64,000 bases of DNA. Source: Notospermus geniculatus (taxonomy: Eukaryota > Nemertea > Pilidiophora > Heteronemertea > Lineidae). The DNA is taken from the NCBI GenBank assembly GCA_002633025.1, contig NMRB01000492.1:101230-165229 (forward strand). The letters run 5' to 3'. Position 1 is the stretch's first letter, and every line of letters begins with the position of its first letter. A model generated the notes under the pieces. The model was not told where the DNA came from and ran no database searches. It saw only the letters and a program-made list of their open reading frames with translations. The position numbers were made by a program, and so were the translations under genes. Of the stretch, positions 12,901 through 23,050 are shown one piece after another.

Positions 12901-15900
12901 GAGACTGGTAGCCTTTTTTTCTACACAACCTTGTTATGTATCATGATACATTCGGAAAATATCAGGTATGTATCAGTGTGCATCACCAAACTGAGTATTG
13001 AGAGCCATCATCCAGGCACAATTAGAACTAATTTGCCTCTGCGACCTGGATTGGAGTCCCCACAAGCAGACCCCCCCCCCCCCATCTGTGATTGTGATCT
13101 ACGTCATCTTATTCAAAACAAATTGAATTGAGGACCTGTTTCATATCCTCCATTGCTTTGTGTATGTTGATTGATGGAACAATTTGGAACATCTAAATTT
13201 AGCTGCAGACTATCTTTGCTCAAGAACTTTAAGATAACCAGCAAAAAATCACTTGTCAGTACAACATATTTGGGTCACCATCGGAGGCAAAGAATGACTG
13301 TGCAATTTTTTTAGTACAACACATTCATTCAGGCCAGACCAATGGCAATACTTGCAGTCTGATAATATTGTAAAATAAATGAAGAACGTACAATGGACAT
13401 TAGTTTATCTACACCTGCTACGTTGAATATTTCAAATACTACTGGGCCGATTTAAACACGGTTTGTTCCACATGAAAATATATCTTGTTGGTCATATTTC
13501 TGCATCAAAATTTTGAAAATTTGAAAATATCGTAATTATGTAATAGCTCATCAGAAAAAACACTAAAATCAAACTGCTTATTATGTTATATTTTTGGTGA
13601 TTTGTGTTGCAGATGTGATAGAGTGGAACTTTCTAAGGATTTTGGGCTTTGTTTCATCAAAATATGTTGAGTGGTTGCTGAGATATTTGAGATTATCAAA
13701 ATTTTGATAATTTGAGATTTTCGTGTTTTGTAGGAAATTTTGATGCCATTATATAAAGCTAACCTCAGAATATGGATTTACAAAATTTTGGAACTTTTTG
13801 CCTTAACTGGGCAGAAATATTGCGTATTTTTCAAAGTATCAAAATGTTGATATCTTGAAAAACATGCGTAATTTCTAACCAATTTCGGCTAAACGTTCGA
13901 AGACTTCATACTTCTTGGTTTTTAGGTGTGCCCTGTCTACTGATATCAAAATTTTGTGAAAAATTGAAAAATCTCAAATTATCGAAATTTTGATAATCTC
14001 AAATATCTCAGCAACCACTCAACAGATTTTGATGAAACAAAGTCCATGATCCTTAGAAGGTTCCACTCTATCAAAACAGCAACAAAAGTCACAAAAAATT
14101 ACATCATAAAAATGTTGAATTTTAGGATTTTTTTCTGTTGAGCTATTACGTAATTACGATATCTCCAAATTTCAAATATGACCAACAAGATGTACTTTCA
14201 TATGGAACAAACCGTGTTAAAATCGGACCAGAAGTATTTGGAATATTCAAAGTATTAGGTGTAGATAAACTAATGTCCCTGACTGTACATACATGTACAA
14301 TTTCTTGGTCAAGTGACGGCAGTGTCAAATCCAGGGCCTCTCGTCTACCATTGCTGGTGTGCACATTGGCTTGTAAAAAACTGGGCACTTTAGCAAGTAG
14401 GCCAACTAAGCCTAGCAAGCTGTTATGAATATGAGCCTGGGGCCTGTTTCATAAAGGGACAAATGGAAAATGGATTGAAGTTAATGGTACCATTAGCCTA
14501 AAGTCACTTTGTGAAACAGGCCCCTGGTTTTTAGCATTATCATAGAGAATAAACGATTATATCACGATTTAAAGCTTAGTGAAAATCCGGGCTTATTTAT
14601 ACCCTAACAGCCACCAGCACAGCTTGTGTTACTGAATTGCACAAAATCCATCCATACATATTATGTTAATATTCAGAGCCCAGGCATTGAAAATTTCACC
14701 CCATTTCAATGTCACCTTAAGGGCACTTCATTAAGGTATTACTGAAGTGGCCCAAATTCCTTTAAAGTCTCAATGGCACTGGAGTCATTGAGTAGGTCAA
14801 TTTGCTCAACACAAAGACATATTCATAAACATAAATGCTCTGTTCAACTTTAAACATGTACTGCAAACATTAATAATCAAAATAAAGGTCTTAAAAGGCA
14901 AGTGTGACTGAAAACCAGCAATAAGATACCTTGCATTTGTAGAAAGAGATGAATCAGCACCGCTCCACCGGTCGTGTATCATAGGCATTCTCTGTTTGGG
15001 GTCAAAAGGGCTTCTCATGATTGCAATAGACTGGGCAACCAAGCCACTGGTTGTTCAGACATTATTGTGCAGGCCACTTCCTGTGAGTCAAGTTCCATTC
15101 ACTTAGTTTTGGAAGTTGAATGGATCTTCTATTTCTTCATGTTTTAAAGTACCACTGCATGCATATTGAGGTCTGCTTCTGTTTCCCTCCCCTGGCGGCA
15201 GCATTGGCAACCAATATGCGATTAGACTGGTGCCCTGTCCAACCCACACATAACCGAGCGACGAAGGCAAAGACGGAGTCGGTGGTGTTTACAGAATGCG
15301 TGATCGATTGTAACCAGTGGCACCAACTAGGCCAGACCAAAATAGATGTCCTCTCTGTTTTGGCTAGACTAATACTCTAACGAAACCTTAGCTGACATAA
15401 GTCCAGTTGGTGAGAGACGAAATGGCCACAATCTATGACTTGAGAAGTTCGATGTGCTGTGATGTGATAACTAGCTCTTCATCAAGTAATTTATCATGCT
15501 TCAACTAATTGTTCATGTGTAACAACGTCTCCACGCCCAGTTGATAACTTAGATCATTCAAATAAATAGATTTGAACAGCCTTGTCAAGCATGCATGAAA
15601 CAGGATACTGGAGGTGTCTTCTGAAGCTTAAATGCCCCCGACCTCAAAACATGAAAAGCGGATTTCCGGCAAGTACAAAATCTATTGATTCGTATGTTGT
15701 CTGTGTATGATGCAGGGTATGAATGAGAATATCTTGAACTGCTGACACCTGATTCACCTCCGTAACAAATCCATTCTTGTTCAACATAGCAAGACGCCCT
15801 GATCTGATGGTAGACATCATTATAATGGACCTTGAGGCCATGTCAAAGGTCAGACAACTGTGCAAACTGGTTCAGGAGTTCCGAGTTCCAAGTTCCAAGT

Positions 15901-16784
15901 TCCACTCCAAATCATGGCATGGCTGTGATTTTGAATGCCCTCCGCACATCCTGTTGTACCATACAACAGGAAACACCCCCAATTGGTTAATTTCTTCCAG
16001 TCCGCCTCCATGTAGCTAATGAAAAGAACAGCAATGGTGTCTGTGACAGCAAAACATTGGCCTACTTCATCCTGCCTTATAGGCCACACAGTATCATTCT
16101 TTCACTTTTCCATTGTCATTTTGACACTTGCTTTACACAGTAAGTAAAAATAAATTTCTTTCCTCTGAATCTGGACAGTAAACATAAAATATCAAGCCTT
16201 TGGAGATGTCATTTTTCGAAAAATAGGGGGCGCATGCCAGCGTGCTTCCCCTGCATCCGCACCTGATCGAACCGAAGATAAAACCTTCCCTTCTCCACAC
16301 CCACTCACCCGTCCCAAGGTGTTTGGATAGCCAACATATGTCAGCCCAGGCGATACAGCTTGAGGCTTTTTATACCAAAAGCCAAGGCAAATCAGTGACC
16401 AGGTGCTGACACCAAAAAGAGAACGAAAAGATTCCCAGACATTTTGTGATTTGTGAGGCGCTAACTCCTTTTAATTTGTACCAAATATCGAGGTTGCATC
16501 AACTGTCTACAGACTGCAGACGACTGATGCTGGGTATTCCCCACCCAATTAGCCCTAGGCCTTTAACGAACCAACCATTCTTCAAATTCTATCACAGGTC
16601 TCAGAAACAACATCTGAGTCGCCCGTCTATCGTCGGACATGGCACACACAGTCATGATTAAAACTCCAGTTGACGAAAAACTTACCTTCATTCCTTGATG
16701 TGGTTTGGAAGAAAGTCCACCGATAAAGCAGAGAAAAACAAGGATTTTTAAATCCCAAGTTAGAGCCATAGTGGCTGCCCGCAC
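1..16784 (-). CDS. HSPG2: Perlecan-like basement-membrane proteoglycan, 5' part (partial)
   Basis: Fourteen exons are read on the minus strand: 16784-16686, 11072-10892, 6962-6797, 6581-6424, 4686-4183, 3988-3848, 3705-3592, 3276-3154, 2492-2376, 1654-1529, 1412-1284, 889-767, 358-233 and 57 to the window edge. All junctions have GT/AG and phases agree throughout, giving about 721 residues. Order: signal peptide (hydrophobic run [11 protein letters not shown]), acidic region with Ser-Gly sites ([13 protein letters not shown], about residues 64-76) suited to glycosaminoglycan attachment, SEA domain (about 94-201, split over two exons), an unnamed domain (202-369), then LDL-receptor class A repeats. 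Signal peptide, SGD-like acidic stretch, SEA and LDLa is the domain order of perlecan, a secreted heparan sulfate proteoglycan of basement membranes. The Ig, laminin and LG domains would lie beyond the left edge. Vertebrate perlecan has four LDLa repeats and no domain between SEA and LDLa. Another SEA/LDLa extracellular protein remains possible because the diagnostic C-terminal domains are not visible. Confidence 0.72.
4183..4686 (-). other. Unnamed 168-residue extracellular domain exon between SEA and LDLa
   Basis: A single phase-1 exon of 504 bp with a good acceptor (ttcaccag) and donor (gtaagt). It holds two cysteines (TTCANAF and FQCSGY), alternating hydrophobic strands, and the phrases [18 protein letters not shown] and [12 protein letters not shown], which read like a beta-sandwich. 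I do not recognise a named family. Similar strings with the phrase 'GTAYIGVWR' are, from memory, found in uncharacterised multidomain proteins of marine invertebrates, but I cannot verify that here. The exon symmetry makes it an independently movable module. Confidence 0.6.
4869..4938 (+). repeat. Element end: GACGACGGACG tract plus AGCTCACC/GGTGAGCT palindrome, copy 1
   Basis: A GACGACGG-type tract is followed by ttagctcactcaggtgagct, a near-palindrome. The same arrangement recurs at 6672-6737 and 8218-8298, always in the same orientation. It looks like the 3' end of one dispersed repeat family. Confidence 0.6.
4939..5232. repeat. Foldback element, about 50-bp arms
   Basis: 4939-4990 (agggatcatctcaaaattgc...) and 5183-5232 are inverted copies; the arms include gcttgatgccc and its complement. 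About 190 bp separate them. It abuts the AGCTCACC-type element end at 4938 and lies in the intron upstream of the unnamed-domain exon. Confidence 0.75.
6332..6365. repeat. Perfect 14-bp hairpin, six-base loop
   Basis: gccagaccctcggt and its exact reverse complement are separated by ctccca. It lies about 60 bp downstream of the SEA exon 4 donor, in an intron. A related GTCTGGC/GCGAGACTA phrase occurs near 57,045, so it may be the end of a repeat family. Confidence 0.6.
6424..6962 (-). other. SEA domain of the perlecan-like protein (two exons)
   Basis: Exons 6962-6797 and 6581-6424 join in phase 2. The first half has [13 protein letters not shown] and LNGAVQRLF; the second has [13 protein letters not shown] followed by [11 protein letters not shown]. 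These correspond to the first strand and helix, the turn that carries the autoproteolysis site in mucin-type SEA domains, and the following strand and helix. The classical GSVVV cleavage motif is not present, so cleavage is not predicted. The intron cuts the domain just before the turn. Confidence 0.75.
6672..6737 (+). repeat. Element end: GACGACGG tract plus AGCTCACC palindrome, copy 2
   Basis: cggacgatgacgatgacgac leads into taagctcaccctgtgagcta, matching the ends at 4869-4938 and 8218-8298. It is intronic in the perlecan-like gene. Confidence 0.6.
7230..8298 (+). repeat. Tandem array (136-152 bp units) ending in the AGCTCACC palindrome
   Basis: At least four units carry the phrases tctagagggaggtacatatc, gggtcaagccgttcctgagt and ttatgccacctgg, with anchors near 7284, 7419, 7571 and 7716. 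More degenerate copies run to about 8200. The block ends in a GACGACGG tract and aagctcaccccaggtgagct at 8275-8294. Array and terminus together look like one large non-autonomous repeat. No protein-coding ORF is visible in it. Confidence 0.65.
9191..9318. repeat. Foldback element with 37-43-bp arms
   Basis: 9191-9233 (taaaatcacaggcccctggg...) pairs with 9282-9318 (...acagctccccaggggcctgt). The loop is AT-rich and about 50 bp. It lies in the intron between perlecan exons 2 and 3. Confidence 0.8.
9748..9893. repeat. Palindromic MITE, 'GCCC(T/C)GTTTCCACTA' family copy 1
   Basis: It begins taagccccgtttccacta and contains the conserved core taaaccatcgaaggattatc shared with 58,642-58,827 and, inverted, 59,124-59,297. 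GC-rich arms (gcggcgagcgg...) pair with ccgctcgccg near the end. An N at 9894 interrupts the right end. Confidence 0.7.
9894..10115. repeat. Low-complexity tract of ATGTTGA/TTTGAAAA repeats
   Basis: Short units such as gaatgttgaaaaaaaa, tgttgacatatgtttgaaaa and atgttgacatgtttttcaca repeat irregularly for about 220 bp next to the MITE. Confidence 0.6.
10477..10539 (-). CDS. Candidate extra 63-bp exon of the perlecan-like gene
   Basis: On the minus strand a polypyrimidine/AG acceptor (ggtttag) precedes 63 bases that end at a gtcagt donor. In phase 1, as required by the exons on both sides, it reads 21 codons beginning [17 protein letters not shown], which would add another Ser-Gly site just before the SEA domain. 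The length is a multiple of three, so it could be alternatively included. The frame is open, but the segment is short and could be chance. Confidence 0.4.
11937..12074. repeat. Foldback element, 54-bp nearly perfect arms
   Basis: 11937-11990 (atagggccgtatgcaccaaa...) is matched by its reverse complement at 12020-12074. The loop is about 29 bp. It lies in perlecan intron 1. Confidence 0.85.
13388..14288. repeat. 900-bp foldback transposon-like element, copy 1
   Basis: A left arm from 13388 (acattagtttatctacacct) pairs with a right arm ending at 14288 (aggtgtagataaactaatgt). Arms run about 330-350 bp at moderate identity, and the interior is AT-rich with aaattttgataatctcaaat strings. A second, shorter relative is at 57,181-57,553. 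No transposase ORF is visible, so it is non-autonomous. Confidence 0.8.
14437..14527. repeat. Short MITE-like inverted repeat
   Basis: ctggggcctgtttcataaag at 14437 is matched by ctttgtgaaacaggcccctg before 14527. The total is about 90 bp. It is in perlecan intron 1. Confidence 0.75.
15439..15600 (+). repeat. Dispersed repeat, copy 1 (second copy at 22,846)
   Basis: It shares cttgagaagttcgaygygct, cttcatca, caactmattsttyatgtgt and taacttagatcattca with 22,846-23,050 in the same orientation. No coding potential or terminal repeats were identified. Confidence 0.6.
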
Positions 16785-17300
16785 AGTGAACTTATGTATA
16801 AGAAGTTCCTTCGCCGGCCAAAGTATCTCTAAAATGTTCTGATCAAATGCGGCATCCGGAGAAATTGAGATCCTTTGCGTGGAAATTCAGAGATATATCA
16901 ATTGGAATGCAATCTTTAAAAAGAAAATTGTGAAACCTGTCGTCCAGCGAAACTTTGCAACAAGTACAACTTTCGCCGGCACCTCTCACAGTGACTATCT
17001 TGAAGGTTTGGTCAACCGCGCGTATGGGCCGTGCCACCTGTAGGACACACCCCCACTTTAAAACGTACGGTATTTCCGTTAGGAAATGCGGTATAAACAC
17101 AACCGCATAAATTAGCATGCCAATGCCTGAGTCAACAACTGGCGCATTAAGCAATATCTCCTTCTCCTAAAATATTGGACATTCTTCCTTTGTCTCCCCT
17201 AAAGTAGACTTCGTTATTTAGTACGACTAATTCTTCCGCAGTGGAGGGCAAGTTATTCATAGAACCGGCGAGCTAATCAGCTGGCCTACTTACGACAAAC
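16785..17300. other. Upstream region of the perlecan-like gene
   Basis: This is the expected 5' UTR/promoter side of the minus-strand gene starting at 16784. I see no confident TATA box or other defined regulatory site and no other gene. Confidence 0.3.
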
Positions 17301-18090
17301 TGAGAATGATCCCCAGTCCCCGGGTGTATGAATGAAAATCCGGTTCGTTATTAATAGCCTAACGTGAGCTATTGTCCAGGTAGTATATGTAGGACCCTTG
17401 AGATACATTGTGGACCAGGTGTGATTCTCACACCCTGAAACAGTAGGCTAAAACTAAATAGTTGACGATCAGAAACAGGTTTCCAAGCAGAAGCGTGCGT
17501 TTTTCACGATCCACAAACTTACGGGACTTCTGCTCCCTTCGACGTTTACCATTCACCCCCCACCCCACCCCCGATATTCATCACCACCATCCGGTACAAG
17601 GAAAATCAGGTCTTAGTCTTAAGCCTAGTTTATACTTCGACGCAAGAAAAAGTTTTTTTGAAAAAAAAGTTTTTTTGAATTTTTTTATTTTTAAAAAGGT
17701 TTTAAACGATATTTGGTGCCTTTCAGGCGTATTTTGAAGCATAAAATCCGTGCGCCGGTCATGCCGGTTGTTTGGTTTCATCCGGCATGTCATGGAAAAA
17801 TGGTTACCCAACGTTTTTGAGGGTACGGATCCGTACCCTGGAAAAATTTAAGGGAACGGAATTTCACCCATTTTACCCTCTGGCGGAAACCCTGACCTGA
17901 GGTCACAGGTACCAATGTTCCCATTACGCCGGCCATTACGCCACTCTTGACAGTCATCTACGACCTATTCGTCAGCCTTCTGGAGTTTCTCTCGATGGCA
18001 AGTGCCAGGACTGCCTGTGTTGGCATTCCCACGTAATAATCTCACTGGGATCATGGAGGTATACCTCCATGCTGGGATGAACGCAGCCAG

Positions 18091-18456
18091 CTTAAAGCCT
18101 CGCTTATGTCGCCCTACGCTGTGATAGAAATAGCGTCAACAAGTTGCAACTGATAACTTATGTCACCACCGATTAGAAAAATACCGATCGGTCGCAACTA
18201 CCTGGAACTAGTTTATCGCCGTCTTTTGAATGCTTATGTCGACACTGATTTCTTTTGATTTTAAGTAAAACGTGCTGAAGTTGAACACGTGCGATTTTCT
18301 GGATCTGGATATTTGTACTTTGCAACTAGTTACTCGCTGACGCCCGAGAGCTTATGTCACCTAGTATTTGTGACTGATTAGTTCCAACTACGCGCCGATT
18401 ATCAGTTGCCAACTAGTTCTGACTGTACGTAAGGGCGACATAAGCGAGGCTTAAAG
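18091..18456. repeat. 366-bp element with 26-bp terminal inverted repeats
   Basis: cttaaagcctcgcttatgtc at 18091 is matched by gacataagcgaggcttaaag at the right end. The interior repeats cttatgtc at 18,150s, 18,230s and 18,350s, each near a gactgat-like word, so the element also has internal sub-repeats. Confidence 0.75.
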
Positions 18457-19497
18457 GAGCACGGTATGCGATCTCTTACTGCCGACGTAGAGGGAGCCAT
18501 CTTGCGGCAGCAATACGAACTACAAATAAACCATTACGAAATTTTCGCAGCTAGTACATCGGGTCCATTCGCCGACAACGTAGTTACTCCCTGGGGTTGG
18601 GGAGTGGCGCGCACGGCGATGGTGGCGCCGGCTGTCGAGAAAAAGCGGCAATACAAGGCGCCTTCAAGAACGAGCGGCGCCAGATATCCAAATATTGAGG
18701 ATGCCCCATCAACAATAGGCAGTCATCCCGCCATTGAACGGAAACTGCCGACAGTGCTTAATGCCATGTATCGTACATTGTACATTATGTGTATGAATTA
18801 ATATCCAGCATGTCACATCAATCTATAAAACTAATATAGCCTTGTACTTCGTTATTCCAACGCATATGAATAAAGGGGAGTTAACATCGAGTTAGTGAAT
18901 CGTTCCAGGCGCTTTGCAATATTCATGTTTGATTAGGACTAGCTGAACGCAAAATGAAAAGGATTCTCTACTTTCCGCTCAGGGCATCAAGGCGGGACAA
19001 ATGTGAGTAATTTGAGCCAGTGGTCATCATCAAAAAGATAGCGACTTAGTCACACAAATGTAGAACTCCAAGAATATTTTGCACTCGTTATTTATTTTTT
19101 TAACTTTTTTGCTCGCCCGGTGTAATATTTTTCACTGCCCCCGTTGGCCAATGCCTCCCAACAAAAGATTGACGGATAAAGCCTCAACGTGACAATAGGG
19201 AGGCACTGAACATCTCTCTAGTGTCGTCCGCCAAACAATAAAGCGGGGACTGGCATACGGGGGGGGGGGCATTCTCAGTCATTATAGCGGCCTTCAACTG
19301 GTTGGGAAAGTAGCAAACTAGGCAAACTAGGAACCGGTGCGAAGTCATTGCATAACATGATTTCAATCGAGAACGGAGCGCCCAATATGAGATGATTCGA
19401 CGTCGGAGGTGACCGCAAGCCCGGATTGTGTGCATTCAAAGAAATCAAGGGCAAGTCCACGTTCAAACACGTGACATTTTTTTCCAGTTGTTCAATG

Positions 19498-19560
19498 CTG
19501 TCTCTGCAACTGACAGAACCAAAAAGGATACCCAGCATCATGTCAGGCTCTTGTCCTTCT
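19498..19560 (+). repeat. Dispersed repeat fragment (pair with 52,240-52,313)
   Basis: It contains cagaaccaaaaaggat...catcatgtcaggctcttgtcctt in pieces that also occur at 52,240-52,313 inside an intron of the eEF1A-like gene. Only two copies are seen here, so the family is undefined. Confidence 0.5.
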
Positions 19561-19643
19561 ATGCCCCTGGTGTGAATCAAGCTCGTTGTGATTCATAATT
19601 CGTGCACTGTTTATCGTTGGATTTCTTAAACTCCCTCTTATAA

Positions 19644-19798
19644 ATAAAGTCGTCTGCGGTATTCACAAATTTTCAACCCCCAGCGGGGTCTTCCTCAGGC
19701 ACTTTCGAGTCAAAATCCCAGAAGTGCCTGGGAAAGTGCCTAGTGAGGAAGACCCGGTGGGAGTCGAAAATATTGCGAATATCGGAGGCGACTTTATA
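19644..19798. repeat. Foldback element, about 63-bp arms
   Basis: ataaagtcgtctgcggtatt... at 19644-19706 pairs with ...aatatcggaggcgactttat at 19732-19798. The inner arms contain ggtcttcctcaggcactttc and its complement. A shorter related phrase (gaccccgcttggggtcgaaaa) is near 8,743. Confidence 0.75.
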
Positions 19799-20711
19799 CT
19801 GTGTCGTTTTTTTTATTATTTCTGGATCACGGACATGTGCGATGTCAAACTGGCGCACACAGACGAATAACATTCAGCCGTTTGGCCCCGCCTTATTTGA
19901 AACGGCCGAGTCGCAAAACTTGGCAGTGTGCGAACTTCATTCGTGATGCCTGCAGGGTTTTTCTCTGGGAGGTCTTTGAATCCAGCGTCCAACATTGTGT
20001 TGTCGTTAGTAAATAATTTCATTTCCGTGCTTAGCTTTACATTAGATTCAATTATATCACCACTCAATTACACGTCCACGCCTGGACCTGCTGTTGACAC
20101 TACATACATGTATTTATGATGGCCATCTGTTAATCTAACCGAGCATCGGGAAAATGGCGGCAGAGTCCGGTTCACCAGCTGTGTGTGTGAAATGACCGCG
20201 TACGGCAATGTTTAGCAATGATTGGCTTATTGTAGAAACATGGAAGAATCGCTTGCTAAAAGTTGTCGCGTCTGACCGGGCCGTTGCGAAAACGCCCATT
20301 TTTTTCTGGCCGCATATACATTGTATACGGAAATCTCAGTGACATCATTTGTGCGCCAGTAAGAGAGGCCGCCACCTGCTAGTGAACTCGCTGCACTCAC
20401 TGGCGGCAGTCTGATAGTGAAAGGCGTCAGTCATGGAAAACTACAGACGGGAGTGGCGGCTCGGTGAAATCGATTTTGAAACACAATATCATTACTTTGT
20501 CCTCCTTACGAGTACGTCAATTACTACACCTAATCAGTCAATCTATAAATCAATTCATTTGATCTGGTTCATTGAGACATGTTTTCACGTGTGAGCAGAC
20601 ATCTTGAAAAGGCGTCTTTTCGCCTGTCACAAATTCTTTTTCACCGTTCGATTAGACAGGAGGTGGAGATGAACGCACCGTCTTCGACTTTCTCATCCGC
20701 GATGGAAAAGG

Positions 20712-20918
20712 TCAACTGAATAGAGACCTCGTTCAAGATGGCCGACTCTTCAGTATAGTTGAAAAGGAGGTAAGAATGTGCTTGGGTTAGGGTCAGTGAT
20801 CAGCCCGCTTTGGTTCTATAAACATCGGTGAACGTTACAGTTAGGCTAATGGCGGCCTCTATGGAAGATGGAAGCAGGCATCTTGGTCGGCCATCTTGAA
20901 CGACCTCTATATTCAGTT
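20712..20918. repeat. Foldback element, about 34-bp arms
   Basis: caactgaatagagacctcgt...ggccgac at 20712-20747 pairs with gtcggccatcttgaacgacc... at 20885-20918. The gap of about 140 bp has no ORF. Confidence 0.7.
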
Positions 20919-21673
20919 TACCGCCGACCATCCGCAACACCTTGGGGTGACTACGACCTAAGACCCTTGTAGCTATAAAGGGGTACATCATAAAACGAAG
21001 ACCGTAGTGACTGTAAAAATATAGATAGCAATTATACTTGATAAATACATAGGCTACAGCCCAAAATCTTGTCTGTATGTGTTGTTCGCATGCCATAGAA
21101 ACGACCAATGACATGAAATGCTGCAATAATTTCACTGGTAATGCATTAACCAGTGTGTTTTTACGTAGTTATGGGAATAGCCAAGTATTATACATATTAC
21201 CTAACTACATGTATTCGAATTACATCAACGTGTTGCTGACTGTCCATTAGGTGTAATATTCCGATGTGCGCAGTAAGGAAGCCTCCACCAGGACCTGACT
21301 GTTCGTGTCTTTATTTGGACCTGTCATTGGAGGCGTCTTTAAGGACAACATGAAGGATCTTCATCCAAAACAATTGACATCCGATTAACTTCATGTGATG
21401 GTTGATGCACCAGAACTGTTATTTCTGTAGCTTCCTATATATTGAACCGAACATGGCTCTTTTGGGAATGAGATATTTCAAAGTCAAGGAAAAACACGGT
21501 AAGTAGGCTAGAGTAAGTCTGTCGGCAATTTGATTGACGTGATGGAAGGTGTTCCACTGCGGAGCTCTGACAAATGTGGATNCTTCTCTATCCTCCTCTC
21601 TAACAGCTAAAGGCCTATTTACACGATGCCATTTTTTGCTTACGTCTGCCGCATCAGTTAGATGCTGCATATA

Positions 21674-22436
21674 TAGTCCAGTCAATCTACGAAAAAAATT
21701 GCCAAACCCTAAACAAATTGCAACAAGAGGTTTTTTGGCGTTTTCTGGTACAGTTTCATGTGCTCTACAACATACTAAAAGTCCCAAAAAATCCCATCCC
21801 CGCAACAGCTGCCAGGACGTTTTGAATATTGGGAACTGACTTCATCATTGGACGTCAGTCAGACGCACGACTGTGCTTTGTACAGGAGAATGGGGTGACG
21901 ATGTACAGCTAACTTTTGAACGGTTGCATTTACACCCCATAAATGTATTATCAACAGATAAAAATGTGGTGTCTTGGAATCAGACAAACATATTTTTAAC
22001 TGTTTTCAGTTGTCATGTAATAAGAGAGGGCGTTTTTATATAAATTTAACACAAAAATGTGTCAAAATTCATAAAAAATCCATTTCCAGTTACGTAACTG
22101 CTTAAAAACTCCAAAGAATAGGCCTATTTGATTCCGAGGTTCTATGTTTCTATCTGGTGGTAATACATTTATGGGGTGTAAATGCAACCGTTCAAAAGTT
22201 AGCTGTACATCGTCCCCCATTCTCCTGTACAAAGCACAGTCGTGCGTCTGACTGACGTCCAATGATGAAGTCAGTTCCCAATATTCAAAACGTCCTGGCG
22301 GCTGTTGCGGGGATGGGATTTTTTGGGACTTTTAGTATGTTGTAGAGCACATGAAACTGTACCAGAAAACGCCCTAAAAACTCTTGTTGCAATTTGTTTA
22401 GGGTTTGGCTATTTTTTTCGTAGATTGACTGGACTA
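21674..22436. repeat. 763-bp foldback element with about 300-bp arms
   Basis: The left arm 21674-21983 starts tagtccagtcaatctacgaa; the right arm 22129-22436 ends ttcgtagattgactggacta. The arms match with few differences over about 300 bp, around an AT-rich loop of about 145 bp. High arm identity implies recent insertion or gene conversion. No transposase ORF is seen. Confidence 0.85.
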
Positions 22437-22697
22437 ATACACTAAAATCATCACACTTTCACCATTGTTCAATTTTGTCACCTATTTTTCCTCCTTTACC
22501 ACTGACGTAATCTATTGACTATTGATGCATATTCAAATCATTTGCGGTCAAAGCGTGTCCCGAATAAAGAAATTTGATTTATTTCATCGGCTTGGAGTTT
22601 TTCTTACGATTTGTTGAGAAATTTTCGAGGTTATTTTTGAGGACGCCTTCTGATTGGTCGTATTGAATCACATGATCTCAGCGCGACACTGTGCTTT

Positions 22698-22805
22698 GGA
22701 CTGGTACCCGGTCCTAGCTATTTTACTTCGGACTTATGCATACCGATATGTTAGAAGTCACGTCCGATTGCAGCGCGCAGGTTGGTAGGATCAGATACTA
22801 GTCTA
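22698..22805. repeat. Short TIR element, 'ACTGGTACCCGGTCCTA' family copy 1
   Basis: ggactggtacccggtcctag at one end and ggttggtaggatcagatact/agtct at the other. The same ends flank 30,253-30,320 and 54,531-54,626, with a shared inner tgcgcaggttggtagga. Confidence 0.65.
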
Positions 22806-22845
22806 ACTATGCTTCAGAAAAAAGTGCCCGCCATCCTTTTCATCA

Positions 22846-23050
22846 CTTGAGAAGTTCGACGCGCTGTGATACCATTACTAACCCTTCATCAGGTAGATAC
22901 CATACTTCAACTCATTCTTTTATGTGTGTAGCAACAGCCTCCATGCCTTATTGGTAACTTAGATCATTCACATAAAATACGATAACTTTTTTAGATCATT
23001 CAAATACGTAGATAGGAACAGTCTTGTCGATTCCTGATCGATACACTCGC
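22846..23050 (+). repeat. Dispersed repeat, copy 2 (see 15,439)
   Basis: Same-orientation relative of 15,439-15,600, beginning cttgagaagttcgacgcgct. It contains a partial internal duplication of tagatcattca. Confidence 0.6.

Noticed and set aside
17640-17720. Possible regulatory A/T tract near 17,650
   Set aside because: Only a poly-T/poly-A low-complexity run is seen; no partner sequence or repeat ends found.
18466-18801. 111-codon plus-strand ORF beginning MRSLTADVEG
   Set aside because: No recognisable domain, unusual composition, no splice or polyadenylation context, and it directly follows a mobile element.
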